A stretch of DNA of 13,699 bases. It comes from an uncultured Mucilaginibacter sp. GTDB taxonomy: Bacteria; Bacteroidota; Bacteroidia; Sphingobacteriales; Sphingobacteriaceae. The position numbers and the translations under genes are program-made. The stretch spans positions 1-13,699 of the forward strand of contig CAMLFI010000027.1 in assembly GCA_946479225.1 (NCBI GenBank), in the 5' to 3' direction. The notes beneath the pieces were generated by a model that was not told the origin of the DNA, searched no databases, and was given only the letters and a program-made list of their open reading frames with translations. Below, one piece after another: positions 1 through 7,127 of the stretch. The number at the start of each line of letters is the position of its first letter. Position 1 is the first letter of the stretch.

Positions 1-237
1 AAAAACAAAGCGAAGGCAGCTTATTACCGTAAGCAAGCCGAACGTATGTTAACTGCGCTATCGCATGACCCATATCTGGCCAAAGATCAAAACACATCGT
101 TCCTGCTGCATTCAACAGGCCATCAGCCCAAAGGATCGGAAATTGATGCCTCGATCATTTATGCTGATTATTATTTTCTGGAAGCCACCATCAGGCTTCA
201 GAAATTAAGATTCCATCTTCCACTTATAACACAATGA
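1..237 (+). CDS. GH88 unsaturated glucuronyl hydrolase, C-terminal end (5' truncated by window)
   Basis: The frame is open from base 1 to the TGA at 235-237, giving the last 78 residues of a protein that begins upstream of the window; the ATG at 46 is internal. The visible segment has the C-terminal GH88 signature: a LLHSTG stretch, then a SEIDASIIYADYYFLEA-like stretch. In the family this last helix and loop close the (alpha/alpha)6 barrel. GH88 enzymes remove the 4,5-unsaturated uronic acid from the non-reducing end of oligosaccharides made by polysaccharide lyases, by hydrating the double bond. The catalytic Asp residues lie upstream and cannot be checked. The gene ends 48 bp before the ROK kinase on the same strand, so co-transcription is likely. 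It fits with the lyase-like gene starting at 13486. GH105 is a less likely alternative. Confidence 0.82.
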   Translation, partial: KNKAKAAYYRKQAERMLTALSHDPYLAKDQNTSFLLHSTGHQPKGSEIDASIIYADYYFLEATIRLQKLRFHLPLITQ

Positions 238-285
238 TTAACCATTCTCCCGCGTATTTTATGGGAACCCGCTTATAAAAATTAA

Positions 286-1170
286 ATGAATTTAAATTCC
301 TCTTATAAATATATACTAAGTGTTGATATCGGCGGATCGCACATTACAGCGGCCATATGCGATGTTGAAGATGGTGCTGTGATACATTCCACAGTAATCA
401 GGAATGAATTAGACAGCAAAAGCAACTCACAAACTATTTTAAATGTCTGGAAAGGGACTATTAAAGAAACCCTTAAAAGATTTCACCGTCCCGTTGGCGG
501 GATGGCATTTGCCATGCCGGGTCCCTTCAATTATGCAAATGGCATATCCTATATCCGTGGCCTTAATAAATATGAATCTCTTTTTGAACTTGATATAAAA
601 ACTATTATGGCGAATACATTTGATTTTGCGCCACAAAGGGTTCTTTTCAGAAACGATGCTGAAGCTACAATTGCCGGAGAAGTTTTTAACGGTTCCTGTA
701 GAAATTACCAGCGGGTTGTTGGAATCACACTGGGAACGGGATTAGGTTCTGCAGTATTCGAGGAAAGAGTTGCCAGCGACCTTAACTGGGGCGGCACAAG
801 CTACAAAGACAGCATTGCCGATGATTATTTTTCTACCCGTTGGTTTGTTAAACGCTATCATCAGCTCACCGGGGTTTCAATTTCAGGCGTAAAAGAACTG
901 GCGATAATTGCAGAAAAGAGCGTTATTGCAAGGGAAGTGTTTCAACAATTTTCCAATAATCTCGCCGGATTTTTAATAAAAGCCATGAAGCAAAGCAATC
1001 CTGATGTTTTGCTGATTTGCGGTAATATAGCTAAAGCATCCCAACTGTTTTTACCCAATTTACAAAAGCAATTAGGGTTCGAGATTATTACAGGAGAGTT
1101 AGGCGAAGAAGCCGCACTAATAGGCGCTGCGGCTCTTTTCGGCAGCGTTAAATCCTGGGCAAAAATTTAA
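286..1170 (+). CDS. ROK-family sugar kinase lacking the zinc-binding motif
   Basis: This 294-residue cytoplasmic protein has the ROK/ASKHA fold signals. The N-terminal phosphate-binding motif DIGGSH is at residues 14-19. RNDAEA carries the probable catalytic Asp124. A GTGLGSA nucleotide loop is at about 150-156, and a C-terminal CGNIAKA segment at about 245-251 is where ROK proteins bind adenosine. There is no N-terminal helix-turn-helix, so it is a kinase and not a NagC/XylR-type repressor. The family zinc site, a His followed by a CxCGxxGC cluster after the GTG loop, is absent; that stretch reads NWGGTSYKDS instead. The likely role is ATP-dependent phosphorylation of a hexose or amino sugar imported by the next gene, whose start lies 1 bp after this stop. 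The sugar cannot be told from sequence. ATG at 286 places the phosphate loop at the usual distance from the N-terminus. Confidence 0.85.
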   Translation: MNLNSSYKYILSVDIGGSHITAAICDVEDGAVIHSTVIRNELDSKSNSQTILNVWKGTIKETLKRFHRPVGGMAFAMPGPFNYANGISYIRGLNKYESLFELDIKTIMANTFDFAPQRVLFRNDAEATIAGEVFNGSCRNYQRVVGITLGTGLGSAVFEERVASDLNWGGTSYKDSIADDYFSTRWFVKRYHQLTGVSISGVKELAIIAEKSVIAREVFQQFSNNLAGFLIKAMKQSNPDVLLICGNIAKASQLFLPNLQKQLGFEIITGELGEEAALIGAAALFGSVKSWAKI

Positions 1171-1171
1171 T

Positions 1172-2410
1172 ATGAAACCGAAACAACCCACTTTAACCGA
1201 AAAAAGGTTTATTATCACATTTACCTTTGTAACCTCTTTATTCCTTATGTGGGGCCTCCTGCATTCAATGAGTGATGTTTTAAATAAACATTTTCAAAAC
1301 GTGCTCCATCTCTCTAAATCAGAATCCGGGCTAATTCAATTTTCTGTTTTCGGCGCCTATTTCGTTATGAGTATTCCGGCAGGATTTTTCTTAAAAAAAT
1401 TCGGATATAAACCCGGTGTTATTTTGGGGCTTTGCTTGTTTGCTATCGGCTTATTTTTGTTTGTGCCGGCCGCTAATGCAGTTTCATTTACTTTTTTCAG
1501 GATTGCACTATTTGTTATGGGCTGCGGTATGGCCACATTAGAAACAGTAGCCCATCCTTTTGCCGCTGCATTGGGTGATCAACGACGCAGCGATCAGCGC
1601 GTTAATTTCGCTCAGGCATTTAACGCCATCGGAACCATGGTGGGCCCTGCTTTGGGCTCTTACTTTTTACTTGGTGCTAATACAATATCGTTACCAGACC
1701 TCAGCTCGGTTAAAATACTTTATGTAGCAATTGGGGTGGTCATCCTGCTTATTGCATTAGCCTTTTTATTTCTAAAGATTCCTCAATTAGAAGACGCACA
1801 TAGCGACAACGCAAATCTAAAATTGGTAACGGAACATATAGACGTCCCAGCCGATAAAAAACTATTTCAACATACCCATTTTAAATGGGCTGTTGCGGCA
1901 CAATTCTTTAATGTTGCCGCGCAAGCAGGTACCTGGGCGTATTTTATAAATTACGGCGTCGAGGTTATGCATTTCAGTAATGAAAAAGCGGGGTACTTTA
2001 TGATTGTATTTATGGGAATGATGGCGCTGGGCAGAATTGTGGGAACCTGGTTAATGAGCTATGTGGCCCCCAATAAATTACTTGCGTTGTTTTCCTGCGG
2101 CAGCATATTAATGTGCCTTACTGTTGCCCAGGGTGCGGGCTGGATCTCCTATACTGCTTTGCTAGTGATCAATTTCTTTTTCAGTATCATGTTTCCCACT
2201 ATTTTTAGCCTTGGCATTAAAAATTTGGGGAAACGCACCCAACAAGGATCGTCATTTATAGCGATGGGCGTGGTTGGAGGGGCAATTTTTCCAACCATTA
2301 TGGGCGAAATTGCTAATAAAAGTGTTGCGCACGCATATTACTTACCAATTATTTGTTACGCAGTAATCTTTTTATATGGAGCGAAATTCTACCGCGTTAA
2401 AGCCATTTAA
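1172..2410 (+). CDS. FucP-type MFS sugar/H+ symporter
   Basis: This 412-residue inner-membrane protein has about 12 hydrophobic segments and belongs to the FHS (L-fucose permease) branch of the major facilitator superfamily. From memory of E. coli FucP, its proton-relay residues are Asp46 and Glu135 with Asn162 nearby. Here Asp35 (HSMSD), Glu124 (ATLE) and Asn151 (NAIG) have identical spacing, so proton coupling is probably intact. The FHS-typical QFFNVAAQAGTWA stretch is at about residues 244-256, opening the second half. The gene follows the ROK kinase stop by 1 bp, which implies translational coupling and a transport-plus-phosphorylation pair. The substrate could be galactose, glucose, fucose or N-acetylglucosamine; family membership does not settle it. 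Gene names such as fucP or nagP would over-specify it. Confidence 0.88.
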   Translation: MKPKQPTLTEKRFIITFTFVTSLFLMWGLLHSMSDVLNKHFQNVLHLSKSESGLIQFSVFGAYFVMSIPAGFFLKKFGYKPGVILGLCLFAIGLFLFVPAANAVSFTFFRIALFVMGCGMATLETVAHPFAAALGDQRRSDQRVNFAQAFNAIGTMVGPALGSYFLLGANTISLPDLSSVKILYVAIGVVILLIALAFLFLKIPQLEDAHSDNANLKLVTEHIDVPADKKLFQHTHFKWAVAAQFFNVAAQAGTWAYFINYGVEVMHFSNEKAGYFMIVFMGMMALGRIVGTWLMSYVAPNKLLALFSCGSILMCLTVAQGAGWISYTALLVINFFFSIMFPTIFSLGIKNLGKRTQQGSSFIAMGVVGGAIFPTIMGEIANKSVAHAYYLPIICYAVIFLYGAKFYRVKAI

Positions 2411-2438
2411 AAACGCATTACTAAGACAATCAATTCAG

Positions 2439-2446
2439 TATATTTG
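2439..2446 (+). promoter_or_regulatory. Bacteroidota-like -7 box before the small ORF
   Basis: TATATTTG matches the Bacteroidota -7 consensus TAnnTTTG exactly. No clear -33 TTTG is seen at the expected spacing. Transcription from it would begin about 4 bp before the ATG at 2457, giving an almost leaderless message, so it could be a chance match in AT-rich DNA. Confidence 0.25.
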
Positions 2447-2456
2447 ATTCTATCAG

Positions 2457-2612
2457 ATGAATTCTATAAAAAAAACAGAAAAAAAGGATTCGACGGAACC
2501 CGATCCTTTACAACTCGAGATCATAAAATTAAAAGTGAGCGAGCAGCAGATCGCGGCACACTGGCAATCTATACTCCGGGAAATAGTTCAACCGCCTGAA
2601 AAAAAGAAATAA
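2457..2612 (+). CDS. Hypothetical 51-residue charged protein
   Basis: An ATG at 2457 opens 51 codons ending in TAA at 2610-2612. The product starts MNSIKKTEKKD, has a middle amphipathic stretch (QLEIIKLKVSEQQIAAHW) and ends PPEKKK. It is rich in Lys and Glu, has no signal peptide or membrane segment, and matches no family I recognise. The composition, with a probable short helix between charged ends, looks more like a protein than random intergenic DNA. It occupies much of the gap between the transporter and the HTCS gene. There is no clear Shine-Dalgarno sequence, which is common in this phylum. Alternatively, the stretch is non-coding leader or remnant DNA. Confidence 0.42.
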   Translation: MNSIKKTEKKDSTEPDPLQLEIIKLKVSEQQIAAHWQSILREIVQPPEKKK

Positions 2613-2639
2613 TTTCAGCAGCAACCACTGTTATTGTAT

Positions 2640-2687
2640 TAGGTACTTGTTTCTATATTTGATCTATTCTTAATTATAGAATACCTA
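2640..2687 (+). promoter_or_regulatory. HTCS promoter region with nested inverted repeats
   Basis: A second exact TAnnTTTG match, TATATTTG, lies at 2654-2661, with a weak -33-like TTG at 2634-2636. The predicted start of transcription is near 2668. An inner inverted repeat, TATTCT (2665-2670) and AGAATA (2678-2683) separated by 7 bp, covers that point. An outer pair, TAGGTA (2640-2645) and TACCTA (2682-2687), brackets the promoter. This is a plausible promoter-operator for the sensor gene, but it rests on sequence alone. Confidence 0.38.
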
Positions 2688-2699
2688 TTAAGCATTCAA

Positions 2700-5600
2700 T
2701 TGATAAAGCCGTGGCGCATATTTTTTTTATTGCTATCGTTGCCACGTAGTAGCAAAATTATTCCTTTACTTTTTATACTGTCTTTTGCGTTTTTGCGAGC
2801 TGTTTACGCAGATGGCGTTCCGGTCATCAGCAGGTTAGGTTTAAAAGAAGGGCTTTCTAATAGCGAAGTTCGCTGTATATACCAGGATAGCAAGGGGTAT
2901 ATATGGTTTGGAACTTATGATGGACTAAACCGGTACGATGGTTACGACTTTAAAATTTACCGAAACCGCCCGGGGAACTCCCGCTCCATTATTCATAACT
3001 ACGTTAACACAATTGCTGAAGACAATGAGCATCGCCTTTGGATTGGGACACGACAGGGAATAAGCATATTGGATCCTGTTTCTCAGCAATTTACCCAGGT
3101 AACAATATCCGGGGCGGGCAAAAAGACACCTCGTTCCGTCGGAACTTACATCGCTAATATTACAAAGGACAGCCAGGGCAATATGTTTGTTGCCAGCGAA
3201 GACCAGGGGTTAATAGTTTTTAAAGCACAAAATTACCGCAAGGTAATTCAAATTCCATTTAAAGATCCAACCGGCGTTCATTTTGACTACCGGGTAATAA
3301 CAACTGTTTTTAGTAAGAGTGGCATCCTCTATCTGTCTATTGAGGGGGAAGGATTATGTTTTTATGATCGTAAAAATAACTGCGTACGTCCTATTGACCG
3401 TAGTATAAAAACAGGGGTCGGCCTGTTTGTTGAGGATCAGGATATTTGGGTGGGAACGAGTTTTGGATTGTGGCATTATGATCTTAAGACAAAGCGTTAT
3501 GACCATCTATATTCAGAAGAATCCGGCGAGTTAAGTTCCAACAGGATCACGCAAATTATGCCAATGGCCAACCATGAAATCTGGATTGGTTCTGACGGTG
3601 GCGGGATCGATATTCTAAATAGAAGTACCGGGAATTTCACCCATCTCTCGGCAGGGTTTGACAGCCGTTCGTTATCAAGCAACGCGGTACACGCTATGCT
3701 TGTTGACAATGACGGCCGAAAATGGATTGGTACATTAAGAGGTGGAATTAATATTATAGATAATTTAAAAGATCGCTTTTTTACTATTGCCCATGACCCT
3801 ACAAAACCCAACAGCCTGGTCAATAGCTTTGTAAAATCCGTACTTGAAGATTCCAAAGGGTTGATCTGGATAGGAACGGACGGCGGCGGATTATCGATCT
3901 GGAATAGAAAAGCAAATTACTTTAAAAATTTTCAATACACAAAAGGCGCATCAAGCTCGTTGAGTTCAAACTTTATTACCAGTATTGTTCAAGATTATAC
4001 CGGGAAAATTTGGCTCGCTACCTATGGCGGTGGCATAAATTTATACCAGGAGGCTAATGGTAATTTCAAGGCTTACACAGGTCTAAAATCAAAAGGAGAA
4101 ACGCCAGGTAAAACATTTTGGCTTTTCCACGAAGATTTAAGTCGCAACCTGTGGGTAAGTGGCTTAAATAATGGCTTATTCAAATACGATCGCGAAAATG
4201 ATCAATTTATACTTTTTGACCCGTCGTTAAAAAACATCCTATCATTTTGTGAAGACAGCCAGGGGGTATTATGGGGAGGCACATTCGACGGATTATATGA
4301 CATCGACAGAAAAAATAAAAATCATAAATTCTTTTCGATAGGAAAACCGATCAGGGCGATATACGAAGACGGGCGGAAAAATTTATGGCTTGGAACGGAA
4401 GCCGGATTAATGCAGTTTGACCGATCCAGCCATCAGGTAGTCAAACAGTTTACTACAGACAATGGCCTCTGCAACAATAATGTGCTGAATATTGAAGAAG
4501 ATGCCAGCGGGCACCTTTGGTTGAGTACCTATAATGGTCTTTCCAGGTTTGATCTTAAATCTCAAACATTCACCAATTTTTTTTCCAGCGATGGGTTGCA
4601 AAATACTGAGTTTGGATTTAACGCATCTACGGTTTTAAAAAATGGGGAATTAGCATTTGGCGGCATTAACGGGCTAACCATTTTTAATCCTCAAAAGATA
4701 GTTCCGATCAATAAAACTCCTTCATTAATGATCACCGACTTGAAAGTCAGTAATATTTCTGTAAGTGAACGGCCTCAGTACATTACATCCCGAAGCTCTG
4801 ATCATATTAATACACTGACGATACCCTTCAACGACGCTGCCGTTACAATTAACTTTTCGGCGATAGAATTCAGCTCCCAGGAAAGGATTAATTATCGATA
4901 CATTCTGGAAGGATGGGACAGAGGTTGGAATAACAGCGGGTTAACCAGAAACGCTGTCTATACAAAACTAAGCCCCGGGACGTATCATTTTAAAGTTAGC
5001 AGTACAAATGCGGAAGGACAATGGGCTAAAAACTCTTCTACCTTAACGATAATAGTATTGTCGCCATGGTATGCAACCTGGTGGGCTTATGCTTTTTATA
5101 TTCTGATTGTCGGATCGGCTGTTTACTGGTATCTTTCCTACCGTTGGCGGGAAACAAAACTTAAATATGAAATTAGTTTGGCCCGTGTGAATGCTGATAA
5201 TCAAAAGGCTTTGCAAGAGAAGGAACGTGAGATAAATGACAAACGGGTTGAGTTTTTTACAGGTGTGGCGCATGAATTCAGAACACCACTTACGATGATC
5301 ATCAATCCGGCCAAGGATCTATTGAATAGTGAAATCCGAAAGGATCAGAACGATATCAACATCATTTACCGCAATGCCCGAAGGCTTTTAAGTTTGGTAG
5401 ATCAACTTTTACTCTTCCGCAAGGCAGACGCAGGCGTTACTCAGATGAGCATCGCTCCTGTGCCCATAGCTCATGTATGTAAAGAGGTGTTTTTATGCTT
5501 TGCACAACAAGCTGCCAATTCCGGGCTTGAATTCAACTTTAAATGCCGGAATGAAGATTTACTGATTTATGGGGACAGAGAGAAAATTGAGATCATACTT

Positions 5601-6845
5601 TATAATCTTATCTCCAATGCAATAAAATATGCTTCAGCAGGAAAGCGGGTGGATGTGATGGTAGAAGAGTTGCCGGACGCGGTATTGATAAAAGTTGAGG
5701 ATAACGGCCCGGGGATACCCATAGAGATAGGCGACAGGATCTTTGAAAAATTCTATCGATCAAAAGGGGCCGGCCAATCAACAAAAACAGGATTTGGCAT
5801 TGGCTTGCACCTGGCCAAGCAATTTGCTGATGATCACGGTGGAACCCTGACATATGAAAGCATCCGGGGGCAGTTAACAACCTTTACACTCACATTGCGT
5901 AGAGGCTTCGATCATTATTCCCCGGAGCAGGTATCTTCAGTTAACTCAAACACCAGTTCAGAACTCCTGATTGAGTTAACCGAAGAGTTGCAGCAACCGT
6001 TATTGACAAACAAGGAAACCGTTGATTTTAACGGTGAAAAGATGTTTACCGATAAACAGGCCATTCTTGTTATAGACGATGATGCTGATATCCGAAATTA
6101 CATCATCAGTATATTAGAGCCGAACTATGTTATCTATAATGCGGCTGACGGCGATAAAGGTTTGGAAATTGCTAAACTTAAGCTGCCTGACCTGATTGTA
6201 TGCGATATAATGATGCCGGGGCTCAATGGCATTGAATTATGCCGGATAATAAAACAGGACCCTTTGTTGAATTTTATCCCAATGATACTTTTAACTGCCA
6301 GCTCATCGCCACAGAGCCGGATAGATGGATTAGAAAGTGGAGCGGATGATTACATTAGCAAGCCCTTTGACAACGACATCCTGCTGGCACGTGTGGCCAA
6401 TTTACTCCAAAACCGTAAAAACTTACAAAGTTATTTCTTTAACGCTATCACTTTAAAATCAACAACTATTCCTATATCCGAGGAATACAAGCAGTTTTTA
6501 GAAAAGTGCATATCTGTTGTTGAGCAGCATTTAACGGATGAGAATTTTAATATTAACATTTTAGCTGTCGAGCTTGGCGTGAGTCGTTCCAATCTATTCA
6601 GAAAGGTAAAATCACTGTCCGGACATTCTATCAATAGCTTTATCAGATACATCAGGTTGCGAAAAGCTGCAGAATTGCTGATCCAGTCGGACTTAAACGT
6701 TAACCAGGTTGCTTTCGAAACCGGGTTTAATGATCTGAAGTATTTCAGGGTCCAATTCTTTAAATTATTTGGTTCCAATCCATCAGATTTTATGCGACAA
6801 AAGCGGCCCGTATTTAAAAAGCGGTTTAACGTTTCGGGCAAATAG
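2700..6845 (+). CDS. Hybrid two-component system sensor/regulator (HTCS)
   Basis: This 1381-residue protein is a one-polypeptide phosphorelay of the Bacteroidota HTCS type. A signal peptide ends near VYA-D38. About residues 40-665 carry some fourteen beta-propeller (Reg_prop) repeats with the pattern IWIGT-x-GGI, forming a periplasmic sensor. A Y_Y_Y domain spans about 715-788 and a membrane helix about 793-813. Then come HisKA with phospho-acceptor His858 (AHEFRTPL), HATPase with N box Asn973 and G boxes DNGPGIP (1001-1007) and GFGIGL (1031), a receiver with Asp1126-1128, Asp1169 and Lys1221, and an AraC-type DNA-binding domain at about 1275-1368. All phosphorelay residues are present. The family binds oligosaccharides and activates nearby glycan-use genes. 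The start is TTG at 2700; no in-frame ATG lies near. A TTG at 2739 gives a shorter, more classical signal peptide. Confidence 0.95.
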   Translation: MIKPWRIFFLLLSLPRSSKIIPLLFILSFAFLRAVYADGVPVISRLGLKEGLSNSEVRCIYQDSKGYIWFGTYDGLNRYDGYDFKIYRNRPGNSRSIIHNYVNTIAEDNEHRLWIGTRQGISILDPVSQQFTQVTISGAGKKTPRSVGTYIANITKDSQGNMFVASEDQGLIVFKAQNYRKVIQIPFKDPTGVHFDYRVITTVFSKSGILYLSIEGEGLCFYDRKNNCVRPIDRSIKTGVGLFVEDQDIWVGTSFGLWHYDLKTKRYDHLYSEESGELSSNRITQIMPMANHEIWIGSDGGGIDILNRSTGNFTHLSAGFDSRSLSSNAVHAMLVDNDGRKWIGTLRGGINIIDNLKDRFFTIAHDPTKPNSLVNSFVKSVLEDSKGLIWIGTDGGGLSIWNRKANYFKNFQYTKGASSSLSSNFITSIVQDYTGKIWLATYGGGINLYQEANGNFKAYTGLKSKGETPGKTFWLFHEDLSRNLWVSGLNNGLFKYDRENDQFILFDPSLKNILSFCEDSQGVLWGGTFDGLYDIDRKNKNHKFFSIGKPIRAIYEDGRKNLWLGTEAGLMQFDRSSHQVVKQFTTDNGLCNNNVLNIEEDASGHLWLSTYNGLSRFDLKSQTFTNFFSSDGLQNTEFGFNASTVLKNGELAFGGINGLTIFNPQKIVPINKTPSLMITDLKVSNISVSERPQYITSRSSDHINTLTIPFNDAAVTINFSAIEFSSQERINYRYILEGWDRGWNNSGLTRNAVYTKLSPGTYHFKVSSTNAEGQWAKNSSTLTIIVLSPWYATWWAYAFYILIVGSAVYWYLSYRWRETKLKYEISLARVNADNQKALQEKEREINDKRVEFFTGVAHEFRTPLTMIINPAKDLLNSEIRKDQNDINIIYRNARRLLSLVDQLLLFRKADAGVTQMSIAPVPIAHVCKEVFLCFAQQAANSGLEFNFKCRNEDLLIYGDREKIEIILYNLISNAIKYASAGKRVDVMVEELPDAVLIKVEDNGPGIPIEIGDRIFEKFYRSKGAGQSTKTGFGIGLHLAKQFADDHGGTLTYESIRGQLTTFTLTLRRGFDHYSPEQVSSVNSNTSSELLIELTEELQQPLLTNKETVDFNGEKMFTDKQAILVIDDDADIRNYIISILEPNYVIYNAADGDKGLEIAKLKLPDLIVCDIMMPGLNGIELCRIIKQDPLLNFIPMILLTASSSPQSRIDGLESGADDYISKPFDNDILLARVANLLQNRKNLQSYFFNAITLKSTTIPISEEYKQFLEKCISVVEQHLTDENFNINILAVELGVSRSNLFRKVKSLSGHSINSFIRYIRLRKAAELLIQSDLNVNQVAFETGFNDLKYFRVQFFKLFGSNPSDFMRQKRPVFKKRFNVSGK

Positions 6846-6857
6846 GCACTCGAGCAT

Positions 6858-6906
6858 AAAACGCCATCTTTTTTAAAAAAATCGCTCTGCAGTTGAAAAA
6901 CGCCAT
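6858..6906 (+). repeat. Direct repeat AAAACGCCAT, two copies
   Basis: AAAACGCCAT occurs at 6858-6867 and again at 6897-6906, 39 bp start to start; extended by three bases, the copies agree at 12 of 13 positions. Both lie between the HTCS stop and the putative terminator. The function is unknown; they could be remnants or protein-binding half sites. Confidence 0.4.
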
Positions 6907-6914
6907 TTTGAACA

Positions 6915-6942
6915 ATCTAAACCCGTTTAGGTGCTTTTTTTT
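6915..6942 (+). terminator. Probable intrinsic terminator of the HTCS gene
   Basis: ATCTAAA (6915-6921) pairs with TTTAGGT (6926-6932), including one G-U pair, around a CCCG loop. After GC comes a run of eight T at 6935-6942. The stem is AT-rich and only 7 bp, so efficiency may be modest. It lies about 70 bp past the HTCS stop, where a terminator would be expected. Its core CTAAAC-CC-GTTTAG could alternatively be an operator palindrome. Confidence 0.45.
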
Positions 6943-6982
6943 GGTTAGATAGCACCCCTTAAATGGTCAGATTATACCCCTC
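6943..6982 (+). repeat. Imperfect direct repeat at 22-bp spacing, candidate activator site
   Basis: GGTTAGATAGCACCCCTT at 6943-6960 and GGTCAGATTATACCCCTC at 6965-6982 agree at 13 of 18 positions and are 22 bp apart, about two helical turns. AraC-type activators commonly bind direct repeats at about 21-bp spacing, so this is a candidate site for the HTCS DNA-binding domain ahead of the sigma-factor gene. The assignment is inference. Confidence 0.35.
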
Positions 6983-6991
6983 TCTTTTCTG

Positions 6992-7015
6992 ACAATGCCC
7001 TCATCTTAGCATTGT
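6992..7015 (+). promoter_or_regulatory. Inverted repeat ACAATGC-N10-GCATTGT upstream of the ECF sigma gene
   Basis: ACAATGC (6992-6998) and GCATTGT (7009-7015) are perfect 7-bp inverted repeats separated by 10 bp. They lie about 115 bp before the sigma-factor ATG and just after the 22-bp-spaced direct repeat. No T-run follows, so a dimeric DNA-binding site is likelier than a terminator. The second arm overlaps a TTG that lies 20 bp before a TATAATCT stretch at 7035-7042, a weak promoter possibility. Confidence 0.3.
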
Positions 7016-7127
7016 AAACCAATTAATACACCAGTATAATCTTCTTAATTAATAACGGGCGGTACCCGTCTGTAGTTAAAAGATCCTGCCTGTTTTTTTG
7101 AGGTTAGAAATCGCCATTATAGCCATT

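Noticed and set aside
2596..2618. Inverted repeat CTGAAA/TTTCAG at the end of the small ORF, considered as a terminator
   Set aside because: The arms are only 6 bp, the loop is 11 bases and no T-run follows.
3497..3856. 119-codon open frame on the minus strand
   Set aside because: It is antisense to the propeller repeats of the HTCS gene; the repeated residue pattern on the + strand explains the open antisense frame.
3000..4650. Repeated IWIGT-GGI segments considered as a DNA repeat or recombination hotspot
   Set aside because: The repetition is at protein level (beta-propeller blades); the underlying DNA copies diverge, so no DNA-level tandem repeat is claimed.
6431..6841. 136-codon open frame on the minus strand
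   Set aside because: It lies wholly inside the AraC-domain part of the HTCS gene, which has clear motifs; its product shows no recognisable domain and looks like an antisense shadow.
7055..7069. ACGGG-CGGTA-CCCGT hairpin before the sigma-factor gene, considered as a terminator or riboswitch
   Set aside because: The stem is 5 bp, no T-run follows directly, and no known riboswitch core is recognisable.
7098..7127. TTG start extending the sigma factor by 10 residues
   Set aside because: The extra residues (MRLEIAIIAI) are an atypical hydrophobic run, overlap a short tandem repeat (GCCATTAT twice at 7113-7129), and an ATG at 7128 gives a normal ECF length.
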